Source: Candidatus Sabulitectum sp. (GTDB lineage: Bacteria; Fermentibacterota; Fermentibacteria; Fermentibacterales; JCC-6). Taken from it: DNA of 42,808 bases. The stretch lies in NCBI GenBank assembly GCA_023139045.1, contig JAGLOJ010000053.1, forward strand, positions 1 to 42,808, in the 5' to 3' direction. A program made the position numbers and the translations under genes. This document shows positions 22,567 to 30,622 of this stretch, piece by piece. The notes under the pieces are model-generated. The model saw only the letters and a list, made by a program, of their open reading frames with translations, ran no database searches and was not told the origin of the DNA. Within the stretch, counting starts at the first letter, position 1, and each line of letters opens with the position of its first letter.

Positions 22567-23439
22567 ATGAAGAGACTGTTTATCGCTCTTGCAGTTCTGT
22601 TGATGACCGCCAGCGTATCTTACGCCCAGGAGTTCAACAACAACTTCGCGGAGCCCAATTATAGCGAGACATCCACAGTCACCAAGACTGCGGCCTATAC
22701 CGTAGTTTCCGGCGACAATCATAAGATTATCAGGGTGACGGCTTCGAGTGCCGACATTACGATAACTCTGCCGAGACTCAGTTCAATATCTAATGGGTTC
22801 GGGATCAAGGTTCTCAAGACCGATGCTACGAACTATATAGTAACGGTTACGAGGGCTGGTTCGGATACCATAGATGGCGCAACGAGCTACGCGATTACGA
22901 AGCAGAACGACTTTGTGATCCTCGAAACTACCGGAGGCGAGACGGACTGGCACGTAAGGTATGCCGATGAGATAGTGAGTACTAACGTGGCTACAGGAGT
23001 AACTACGGTCGGTGGAACTATGGCGATCAATGGCCTCGATAGTCTGATCTATCCCAACGAAACCACGACAGCGACGGACACTCTTACGGCTTCGCAGTGC
23101 GGATCGACTATATTCCTGAATTCTGCGACGGAATATCTGACGACCCTGCCGACACCGAGCGCGGGTTGTTACTTCAAGATCGTTGTTAAGGCCGCGCCTG
23201 CTTCTGCGTCTTACACGATCGCAACCAACGCGAGTGCGAACATACTCATAGGCGGTGTCAACGAGCTCGAAGTTGATACGTCCGATGATGGCCCGTATTC
23301 TGCGGTGGGTGACTTGATAACCTTCGTGGATGGCGTTGCAGTAGTCGGCGATTATGTCGAGATGATATCCGACGGTACGAGTTGGTATCTTAACGGACAG
23401 ACCAATGCCGATGGCGGCGTTACGATAGGTAGTACTTAA
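22567..23439 (+). CDS. Secreted-type virion/decoration-like protein with signal peptide
   Basis: 290 residues from ATG 22567 (AACAGGAGGAAATATA upstream); a longer frame would run through the terminator. MKRLFIALAVLLMTASVSYA then QEF is a textbook Sec signal with Ala-x-Ala-like cleavage. The mature part is two beta repeats rich in Thr/Ser (TKTAAYTVVSGDNHKIIRV...; LTASQCGSTIFLNSATEYLT...), with similar 'tick' beta-hairpin composition to capsid decoration proteins. Its slot after coat suggests decoration, but the signal peptide suggests export; one of the two cues must mislead. Confidence 0.75.
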   Translation: MKRLFIALAVLLMTASVSYAQEFNNNFAEPNYSETSTVTKTAAYTVVSGDNHKIIRVTASSADITITLPRLSSISNGFGIKVLKTDATNYIVTVTRAGSDTIDGATSYAITKQNDFVILETTGGETDWHVRYADEIVSTNVATGVTTVGGTMAINGLDSLIYPNETTTATDTLTASQCGSTIFLNSATEYLTTLPTPSAGCYFKIVVKAAPASASYTIATNASANILIGGVNELEVDTSDDGPYSAVGDLITFVDGVAVVGDYVEMISDGTSWYLNGQTNADGGVTIGST

Positions 23440-23455
23440 TCTTAGACCAGTGAGC

Positions 23456-23475
23456 GGGGAGGCTAACCCCTCCCC
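23456..23475 (+). terminator. GC-rich hairpin after the signal-peptide gene
   Basis: GGGGAGG (23456-23462)/CCTCCCC (23469-23475) with six-base loop. No T-run, so more likely an mRNA-stabilising or processing hairpin than an efficient terminator. Confidence 0.45.
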
Positions 23476-23498
23476 TATTCACGCGAAGGAGCTTTGTT

Positions 23499-23990
23499 AT
23501 GGCGAAAGATATGTCGAATATGACGTGGGTTTACCATAAGGATTATGAGGCAATGGTAGTAACGACGGAGAAAGCCAAGGAGCTCTATAAGGAGGGTTGG
23601 GCGGATACTCCGGCGGCCTTTAAAGATGACGTGCCGGAAGAGGATGACCCTACCGAAGAGGTAGAGGCTCCAGTAGAGAGCGAAGAGGTGGATAAGGTAG
23701 ATGTAGGGTATGACGAGGACGCTTCCGACTCGGGGCCTGACAGCCCCTCAGAGGACGACGACGAGGATTCCGATACCGACACAGGAGAAGACATCGAAGA
23801 GGCCCCCACAGACGATCCTGAGGCTTCTAACGGCGAATCTGAGAAGCCTGTCAAGAAAGAAAAACATCTTAGCATGATGAACGTGGTAGAGCTTACAGCG
23901 GTGGCCTTAAAAGAAGGTATCGTCTTGGAGCCTGGCGCGACAAAGGCCGAGATGAAAAACACGATAGTCAATCATCGTAACACGAGGTAA
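23499..23990 (+). CDS. Acidic protein with SAP-like C-terminal helix pair
   Basis: 163 residues. N-terminal WVYHKDYEAMVVTTEKAKELYKEGW is a repeatedly seen head-protein opening. Residues about 45-110 are nearly all Asp/Glu/Ser/Pro. The C-terminus LSMMNVVELTAVALKEGIVLEPGATKAEMKNTIVNHR resembles the small DNA- or head-binding fold of phage head-joining proteins. Probable head morphogenesis role. Confidence 0.65.
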   Translation: MAKDMSNMTWVYHKDYEAMVVTTEKAKELYKEGWADTPAAFKDDVPEEDDPTEEVEAPVESEEVDKVDVGYDEDASDSGPDSPSEDDDEDSDTDTGEDIEEAPTDDPEASNGESEKPVKKEKHLSMMNVVELTAVALKEGIVLEPGATKAEMKNTIVNHRNTR

Positions 23991-23992
23991 TC

Positions 23993-24691
23993 ATGAGTAC
24001 TTCAACAGCCAATGACATAATAAACCAAGCCTATCAGAAGGCTGGGGTCGATAGTCCAAGCCCTTCTCAGACTACTAAGGGCTTGGACGCGCTCAACAAC
24101 TTCATTACTTCGATGAGCATAGAAGGGCTTATGATCCCCTTTATGATAAGGGAGAATTTTACTCTTACGACGGGAGATGGCGAGTATACGATAGGCTCCG
24201 GAGCCGACTTTAATACGGTGAGGCCTTTGAAGATAACGGCCGCCTTTTTGCGTGATTCCAATACGGACTATCGTTTAAATATAAGCCCTTTGAAGGAGTA
24301 TAATGTCATCCGAGAGAAGACAAGCGGGGGGCGACCGGAAAATCTCTATTATCTTGCGGAGTTAGCTAACGGCAAGATACTCTTCGATTATGAGCCGGAT
24401 AAGGCTTACGAACTTTATATAGACTCCGAGAAGGAGATTGCGGAGTTCGCTCTGACCTCTACGACCATTGCGTCTATCTTGATACCCAATGCGTATAAGA
24501 GGTTCTTGATATTTAATCTTGCGGTAGACCTATCATCTGACGTAGATTCGGACTTATCTGCGCTCCAGTTTGACAAGGTGGTAAAAATAGCAGATAGGAC
24601 GATGCGCTCTATAAAGACTTATAACGCGAGCGTCCGGGGAATAAAAGAAGCACGCTATGACTCGGAAATGACTTTCCCACTAAGGAAGTAA
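23993..24691 (+). CDS. P22 gp4-like head completion / tail accessory protein
   Basis: 232 residues. SANDIINQAYQKAGV.. helical opening, FTLTTGDGEYTIG, RPLKITAAFLRD and a final helical region (AYKRFLIFNLAVDLSSD) match the gp4-like tail accessory factors that bind under the portal and close the head. Position before the hub protein is the same as in P22. Confidence 0.8.
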   Translation: MSTSTANDIINQAYQKAGVDSPSPSQTTKGLDALNNFITSMSIEGLMIPFMIRENFTLTTGDGEYTIGSGADFNTVRPLKITAAFLRDSNTDYRLNISPLKEYNVIREKTSGGRPENLYYLAELANGKILFDYEPDKAYELYIDSEKEIAEFALTSTTIASILIPNAYKRFLIFNLAVDLSSDVDSDLSALQFDKVVKIADRTMRSIKTYNASVRGIKEARYDSEMTFPLRK

Positions 24692-24692
24692 T

Positions 24693-27377
24693 ATGGCAAC
24701 ACCAAGAACATCACCATTTAGGGGCGGAGCTGTAACGGCGCGGGAGAGAATAACCCTGCGTCAATTCGAGGATTGGGAAGAATACTCGATGATACAGAAC
24801 TTCCGCGGCCGTCGTCCTGGCTTTGAAGTGCGGTTAGGTATGGCAAGGCACCATGATACTGCCGACGCTTCAACTGAGACCATGACGCTCTATCAGTTCT
24901 CTAAGGGTGGAAAAGTTGAATACCACTTCTTTAGACAGCTAATAGACGGTTCGGTCCAGGAGGCCACGGATAATCCTCCCGCTACGACTGCGGGGATATT
25001 CGGGTCGGATATTCTTGGAACGGTTACAAATCCTCTGCCCGCTACGTGGGGTAATATAAATGACGCTTGCTTGTTTGGGGACGGCGTGAGGGCTCATCAG
25101 ATAAGCTATGGTGTTGCGACGCCCGTATCGACATTCATAGTCTTTCCTGACACTACTGTGCCTAATATACCTGAAGTCGGCGAAGATTACTCCGTTGAGG
25201 TCTCTGACGGCCGGAGCTCTACCGTGGCCGTGCTGGATGGTCTCGGTGCAAATGAGTTCTTCTTTGTAAAGACTCCTATGCCGGCCAAGACTATTACCAT
25301 AACCGTAACGGCGGCCAACGGTAACGCCGCGACTCTGACTATGCAGTATTGGAAGGGTACGTGGAATACCGTAGCGATCACCGACAATACGGATTCCGGT
25401 GGAGCGACCTTAGCACAGACAGGAACCGTTACGTGGACGGCACAGTCGGACGAGATACCCCATTACCTCTTCGGAGAATCAGGCTTTTGGTATAAGTTTA
25501 AGGTAGGCGGGGCGCTCGATGCAGAAGTTAAGATAAGCGCGGTTACCTTTGAGGCCGATTGGCAGGCGACACGGAACGTATGGGATGGTGTGCTTGCGGA
25601 AGGCATAGAAGCTAAAGTTTATAATAGTGAACAGGACAGTTATTACCTTTATTCTACCAGCTCAATAGACGTAGCCAGGCTCGTTGCCGGAGATTATATT
25701 TATGTAGGCTTCATAGATCCTTTGGCAGGACTATATGTGGATGTTGGCGCTACGCCTAATATAATAGATGCTGAAGTTGTGGGAAGCAGCAGTATATCTT
25801 TCTTTGATAACGGGTCGAGTAAAGACGTCATACGCACCACAGACGCCAATTTTCTTTCGGCCGGATTTGAAGAAGGGCAATCTATTACGATATCAGGTAC
25901 TTCTAACAATAATAAGGCAGTAAAGATACTGCAAGTTACCTCTATAGAGATATTTGTAGAAACTGGCAATTTAACGGGTGAGCTGAATACGAGCGCTACT
26001 ATCCAGGTTACCAGCGGCCCCCTCACTACCGCGCTTGACGAGGTAGCCGTGTGGACGGGTAGTGCCTACTCTGTGGTTACGAGCCTTACGGACGGAACTG
26101 CCGGGCTTACTAAGTCAGGATTTGTGACTTGGGACAGGACATCGCAGGTTCCGCGACAGACGCAGTTTTCCGACTCTCCATTTTATGCTTACTGGTATCG
26201 CTTCAAGTTCGACAAGACGCTATCCAGCAAAGTCAACCTCGGCGTGTTAGGTATACCCTACTTCGATATATCTGACTTGGGTAACGGTGTAACCGTGGGA
26301 GTATGGAAGGAAAGGGCTCTATATTCTTTTGATCCTTTCGGCCAGTATCTTCATGTCACGGCCAGGAATAAACCGACGGCGCTTAATGGTTTTGACTACG
26401 CGGTGCTTGAGGCCGGGGATGGTCGCCTGAATAAGGTACGATCTACTAAACAATTCCACAATGAGATACTTGTTTGGCAGGAGGAGCGTGGCGAAGAAGG
26501 TGGTTGTACGACACTCTTCGAGGGATATGACCCGAGCACTTTTGGTAAGCTCCTTATATCCAGCCGCATAGGGATATTGAACGGTAAATGTTCTGCCGTT
26601 GTGGATGGGGTGTTGACTTCACAGGAGAGCGACCAAGAGGTCAAGACTCTCGTGTTCTGGTTATCTCGTTACGGACTGGCCGTAACAGACGGACAGAAAG
26701 CCTCTCTCGTAAGTGACGATATCAGGAACTACTTTGACCCGCAGAAAGCAGAGTGTATACGTCGAGGATATGAGGATAAGCATTGGCTGCGCTTCGATTC
26801 TACTGATAACGTGGTGCGTATGGGGCTTGTCAGTGGTTCGTCGGCAACATTACCTAATATATTCCCGGTCTTTGATGTAGTAGACTGGAAGTTTAGTTTT
26901 GATGAATTAGCAGAACCCTTAGCTTGCATGGCGGAAGTGGAGGCGGCGAGCGGAAACGTGCCCGTCCTTCAATACGGAGGTGGCGCAGATGATGGATATG
27001 TCTACCGAATGAATACCGGAACGGACGATATTGTCGGCGTCACCCCAACCACCACGGCTATAAATGCTTATGTCGACGTGGAGCGCAATATAGGAGCGGG
27101 AGAAGGGCGTATTAAAGGTGTTGTCTTGAGGTGTAAGGCCCAGGCAGCAGGCAATGTCAGCATGGATGCTTTTCGCGATACAAGAACGGTAGCGGAAGCG
27201 ACATATACCTTTGATATGACGCCTGTTACGGCAGGAGACGCATACAGGAAAGATAGGGAAAATCTGGACTGGCCAGCGAATCACTTTACTTTGAGATTTT
27301 CGCATAATGCGATAGGGGAAAAGGTGTATCTCCTGGACTCAGGCATGGTCATACAAGTAGATAAGAGTAAACTATAA
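24693..27377 (+). CDS. P22 gp10-like tail hub, enlarged
   Basis: 894 residues, about twice P22 gp10. N-terminal RTSPFRGGAVTARERITLRQFEDWEEYSMIQNFRGRRPGFEVRLG and the downstream beta-propeller-like repeats (LFGDGVRAHQISYG; ALYSFDPFGQYLHVT; TLVFWLSRYGLAVTDGQ) and final LRFSHNAIGEKVYLLDSGMVIQ fit a hub. An inserted beta region (about 160-510) with two similar blocks (TWTAQSDEIPHYLFGESGFWYKFK and TWDRTSQVPRQTQFSDSPFYAYWYRFK) accounts for the excess. Tail-plug assembly role inferred from order. Confidence 0.72.
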   Translation: MATPRTSPFRGGAVTARERITLRQFEDWEEYSMIQNFRGRRPGFEVRLGMARHHDTADASTETMTLYQFSKGGKVEYHFFRQLIDGSVQEATDNPPATTAGIFGSDILGTVTNPLPATWGNINDACLFGDGVRAHQISYGVATPVSTFIVFPDTTVPNIPEVGEDYSVEVSDGRSSTVAVLDGLGANEFFFVKTPMPAKTITITVTAANGNAATLTMQYWKGTWNTVAITDNTDSGGATLAQTGTVTWTAQSDEIPHYLFGESGFWYKFKVGGALDAEVKISAVTFEADWQATRNVWDGVLAEGIEAKVYNSEQDSYYLYSTSSIDVARLVAGDYIYVGFIDPLAGLYVDVGATPNIIDAEVVGSSSISFFDNGSSKDVIRTTDANFLSAGFEEGQSITISGTSNNNKAVKILQVTSIEIFVETGNLTGELNTSATIQVTSGPLTTALDEVAVWTGSAYSVVTSLTDGTAGLTKSGFVTWDRTSQVPRQTQFSDSPFYAYWYRFKFDKTLSSKVNLGVLGIPYFDISDLGNGVTVGVWKERALYSFDPFGQYLHVTARNKPTALNGFDYAVLEAGDGRLNKVRSTKQFHNEILVWQEERGEEGGCTTLFEGYDPSTFGKLLISSRIGILNGKCSAVVDGVLTSQESDQEVKTLVFWLSRYGLAVTDGQKASLVSDDIRNYFDPQKAECIRRGYEDKHWLRFDSTDNVVRMGLVSGSSATLPNIFPVFDVVDWKFSFDELAEPLACMAEVEAASGNVPVLQYGGGADDGYVYRMNTGTDDIVGVTPTTTAINAYVDVERNIGAGEGRIKGVVLRCKAQAAGNVSMDAFRDTRTVAEATYTFDMTPVTAGDAYRKDRENLDWPANHFTLRFSHNAIGEKVYLLDSGMVIQVDKSKL

Positions 27378-27574
27378 TGGAACAGTCTTGGAGAAAAAAG
27401 ATAGTAACTTGTCGTCCAAGCCGTAACCCTGACGGTTCGCCACGGAAAGTGGCATGGGTTTCCTCTTCGGAGTTTAGAAAGTCTAATCTGGGTTGGAAGC
27501 CTATTGAGAGCTATACTATAAAACAGCCTTGGTGGAAGAGATGGCTCGTGGCGTTAAAAAAACTGATACGATAG
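27377..27574 (+). CDS. 65-aa basic hypothetical protein
   Basis: TAATG overlap with the hub gene. Basic, Trp-rich C-terminus (QPWWKRWLVALKKLIR) that could be membrane-active. Overlaps the next gene by 34 bases. Function unknown. Confidence 0.55.
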   Translation: MEQSWRKKIVTCRPSRNPDGSPRKVAWVSSSEFRKSNLGWKPIESYTIKQPWWKRWLVALKKLIR

Positions 27575-28362
27575 GGCGGGATTGGGGTAGGCAGCCTTAT
27601 ATAAGTAAAGATTTTTATGCCATGATGAACACCCCGACAAACATGGCTATATGGACACAGAGGTTAGAGCGACACTCTATGTTCGAGAAGCCCTACATGA
27701 AGGACCATAACTATTTTCAGATGCAACGGCTTCACCCGTCGATGTTTAAGATACCTTATCGTAGGCCCGAGCCGGATTCTAACCCGCTGGGTAACGGAGT
27801 AGACTTATGTAAGGGTACGGTTCATGCTACGCTTGATGGGGTTACGGCTCCGTTCCATTATGTTGGTTGTGGCACTTCTCATGTAATCGGTATGGATGGC
27901 GGAGTACCACCTTTCGAGGTAGGAGGTGTAGCGGGTTCGTTGAACGGAAGTGTCTCTGGCGACGTATATACAGCGCCGTCTTGTGGTGAATGTAGGGACG
28001 AAGTTACCGACCATATCCAGGTAGTAGATGCTTGCGGTAGGGTTCCGAACCTTATCATTAAGACGAGGTTCTCTAAGAATAAAGTATGGATTCTCGATAG
28101 AGCCGAAGTGGAACCTTGCGGTCTTAGGAGTGTTCCCTTAGACTTTGGGTATTGCGATGAGATAATAGGGGATGTGTTGGTTCGCGCGTATTACAGGCTG
28201 TGCGCCTCTAACTCCGGCCCTTGTAACGCGGTCTGTACTCCACCGCACTGCGACTGCCCTATTTTTACTACAGCGCCGTGTGTTACCGTAGAGTCATGTA
28301 GCTTTGCTAACTGTTGGTGGGCGCTATATATGACAGAATATTTTAGACAGGAGTGTATATGA
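27541..28362 (+). CDS. Cys-rich virion-region protein
   Basis: 273 residues with ATG 27541 as start (weak GGAAGAG upstream; in-frame GTG 27532 possible). Some 20 Cys, mostly in the second half (CGECRDEV, CNAVCTPPHCDCP, CVTVESCSFANC), which is unusual for a cytosolic phage protein and suggests disulphides or metal sites. Lies between hub and ejection genes, so a tail component is likely. Not recognised. Confidence 0.65.
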   Translation: MARGVKKTDTIGRDWGRQPYISKDFYAMMNTPTNMAIWTQRLERHSMFEKPYMKDHNYFQMQRLHPSMFKIPYRRPEPDSNPLGNGVDLCKGTVHATLDGVTAPFHYVGCGTSHVIGMDGGVPPFEVGGVAGSLNGSVSGDVYTAPSCGECRDEVTDHIQVVDACGRVPNLIIKTRFSKNKVWILDRAEVEPCGLRSVPLDFGYCDEIIGDVLVRAYYRLCASNSGPCNAVCTPPHCDCPIFTTAPCVTVESCSFANCWWALYMTEYFRQECI

Positions 28363-28655
28363 TACACACGAGAGCGATAGAGATTATAACTTTACTTAAG
28401 GAGCCATTCGACTATAAGGAGTACGTGGCTAAGTGCGAAGAGCTGGACTTTCCGATATTGCCCGAAGGATCGTATGTTCAGAAGGCCGGGATAGCCAAGG
28501 CGGGCATGGTTAAGTATCCACATCTCGAGCCTAAACGCGCATACCTGATGCAGATGGCGGATATAAGCAAGGCATCGACCACGATAGTGCCACCCAAGGC
28601 TGAAGGAGAGGGCTGTTGTGGTAAAAATGAGACAGAAGGGGCCGACATAAAATGA
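28359..28655 (+). CDS. 98-aa hypothetical protein
   Basis: ATG 28359 chosen because AGGAG is six bases upstream; an in-frame GTG at 28353 is too close. Overlaps its neighbour at both ends (ATGA downstream). C-terminal CCGKNE. Function unknown. Confidence 0.6.
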   Translation: MIHTRAIEIITLLKEPFDYKEYVAKCEELDFPILPEGSYVQKAGIAKAGMVKYPHLEPKRAYLMQMADISKASTTIVPPKAEGEGCCGKNETEGADIK

Positions 28656-28924
28656 TCGAGGTTATCGTAGACATTGTGGTACAGATATTCGCGGCATATA
28701 TAGTGACCTTAGCCTTAGTCGCAAGTAAGGCCCTTAAACGTCCGAGAGAGATATTTAAGGGATTGACTCCATGGCTTGAGATCGCCGGCCGGCATCCCGC
28801 GGATTGTAGGCTTTGTACAGGCTTTTGGGTGAGTATAGCAGTGTGGATAATAGCGGGAGTGACAGTTAATCCATTTTTGATATGGGGTGCGAGCTACTTT
28901 CTCGTTACCCAGGAAAGGAAATAG
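28652..28924 (+). CDS. DUF1360-like membrane protein
   Basis: 90 residues: N-terminal membrane helix (1-25), loop with CRLCTGFW, second membrane region VSIAVWIIAGVTVNPFLIWGASY. The CxxCxGFW motif between two helices is the hallmark of DUF1360/phage membrane proteins of unknown role. Confidence 0.65.
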   Translation: MIEVIVDIVVQIFAAYIVTLALVASKALKRPREIFKGLTPWLEIAGRHPADCRLCTGFWVSIAVWIIAGVTVNPFLIWGASYFLVTQERK

Positions 28925-28926
28925 GT

Positions 28927-29676
28927 ATGCCAGCATTAACGCACCAGCAAATAATTGAGCAAAGGCAGAAGAGTTCAACCGCGCCTACATTCAGAGAGCC
29001 GCAGATATTTGTTCCGCCTAAACTCGACGTTGGAAGAATAAGGCAACTTACGCAGGAACAGGCAGCTCCCGCGCTCCGACGCGAGAGGTTCGGGACCATA
29101 CAGGGGCTTCAGGCGGCAAGGTCTGAAGGCGGGCGAAGGGGTAATCCCTTGGCTGGCTTGCTTAGAAGGCAGGTATTGGGGGCCCGAGGGCAGAATATTG
29201 CCGACATAATGGCAGGTGCGCAGCGCCAGGCCCAGGCTATCGCTGGACCCGAGTTTGCGGCCACTCAGCGAGGCCGTGAGCTTGAGTTTCAAGCAGGGGA
29301 GGCCAGAGCTCAAGCTGAATTCCAGGCAGGGCGAGAGGACTTCCGTCGTTCTGAGCTATTACGTAGGGAGGAAGAGCGCAGGCCGACTCGCCAACCAACG
29401 CGCTTTGTGCGTAGCACAGGGTTCGGAGGAGGTACCACTGGTGGCGGCTTCTCAGGCACGAGCGCGGCGATAAGGCACTTTGTTGGTGGCGGTGGTGGTG
29501 CTGAAGGAGCGCAGGCGTCGAGCCAGGTTTTCTGGAAGAGCGACGATGACCAGCGGGCCGCTATGATAGAGAGTGAGCGTACAGGTAGGCCGTTAAGTGA
29601 CTTCTATACAGGAAGTATTGTACAAACAAAGCAACGAGAGGCCGATACGTCATTTAGGTCTCAATTCGGACTATAG
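28927..29676 (+). CDS. Arg/Gln/Gly-rich internal virion protein candidate
   Basis: 249 residues from ATG 28927 with AGGAAATAGGT upstream. Long helical middle rich in Arg, Ala, Gln (QRQAQAIAGPEFAATQRGRE), then Gly-rich flexible region and acidic end. Composition and place before the LPD38 protein suggest an ejected protein. Inference only. Confidence 0.6.
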   Translation: MPALTHQQIIEQRQKSSTAPTFREPQIFVPPKLDVGRIRQLTQEQAAPALRRERFGTIQGLQAARSEGGRRGNPLAGLLRRQVLGARGQNIADIMAGAQRQAQAIAGPEFAATQRGRELEFQAGEARAQAEFQAGREDFRRSELLRREEERRPTRQPTRFVRSTGFGGGTTGGGFSGTSAAIRHFVGGGGGAEGAQASSQVFWKSDDDQRAAMIESERTGRPLSDFYTGSIVQTKQREADTSFRSQFGL

Positions 29677-29686
29677 GGAGGATATC

Positions 29687-30622
29687 ATGCCAGACGGAGA
29701 CGGAAGAGTATTAAGAAGGGCGGATTCTATTCCTCGTGAGTTAGAAGGTCTGGATCCAGGGGAACTATTTACTACCCGCGCACCAGGACAAAGAGGCTCT
29801 CTTCTACAGAGAAGACCCGGCGAGCAGAATGTCTTGCTTCGTGGCGGCCCTGAAGGTGTAGGGGCGTTTAGTCGAAGAGTTCCAGAAGAGGGGTTTGCTC
29901 CAGTAGAAGAGACACTGGCTTTCGTTAGAGGTGAGGGTCGTCCTGCCCCAGAAGAAGTTGCCCCTGGTGCTCCCGGTGCTGCTTTGGCTCCGGAAATCGG
30001 AACGCCTGGATGGGCTAAGGCCGAATTGCAGAAGGTGACAGAAGGGCATAAGGCTCAGATTGACGAGAGAGATCAGATAATTCAACAAGGCATGACAGAG
30101 GGCGCGTCGGCCTCAGCTATCCAGGACGTACTCAGGAGTAAGAAGTTACACAACCTTAAAGATGAACCGTCATTAAAGGATATGAAGTGGCTGGTCGAGA
30201 TGTCGCAGGAAAAACCATCTACGGGAGACATAGAAGCGGGTGCATTACAGAAATGGATGGACGGCGAACAGCTTAGTGAACAGGAGCAGCTCTTGGTATC
30301 CAGAAAAACAGCTGACCCTGCCTACGCCCAGGCAACCCAATTAGTAATGCAGGACCCGAATCTCCAATTTGCTCCATCCACTGAACGTCTTGGCGCGATC
30401 AATGAGCTATTCGGCCAGATAAAAGCCGGTCGTGCAGGTGGCACACCTGGCGGTGGTGGTTTCGCGCCGCCTCCGGGAGCCCCAGTACCGGCACAAGCGC
30501 CTACGGGCGGCACGAGAGAACTTGATGATGCGACAGCTCAGGCTATACTTGTGGAGGCCGGTGGTGATCCCGACAGGGCGCGTCAGATAGCCAGAGAGAG
30601 AGGGTATTCATTCGGTGGCTGA
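29687..30622 (+). CDS. Pro/Gly-rich internal virion protein candidate
   Basis: 311 residues from ATG 29687 (AGGGAGGATATC upstream); the frame extends to 29597 but only within the previous gene. Low-complexity Pro/Gly/Glu first 130 residues, helical middle, then another Gly/Pro linker and C-terminal helix with LDDATAQAILVEAGGDPDRARQIARERG, a motif seen at ends of phage internal proteins. Overlaps the next GTG start. Confidence 0.6.
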   Translation: MPDGDGRVLRRADSIPRELEGLDPGELFTTRAPGQRGSLLQRRPGEQNVLLRGGPEGVGAFSRRVPEEGFAPVEETLAFVRGEGRPAPEEVAPGAPGAALAPEIGTPGWAKAELQKVTEGHKAQIDERDQIIQQGMTEGASASAIQDVLRSKKLHNLKDEPSLKDMKWLVEMSQEKPSTGDIEAGALQKWMDGEQLSEQEQLLVSRKTADPAYAQATQLVMQDPNLQFAPSTERLGAINELFGQIKAGRAGGTPGGGGFAPPPGAPVPAQAPTGGTRELDDATAQAILVEAGGDPDRARQIARERGYSFGG

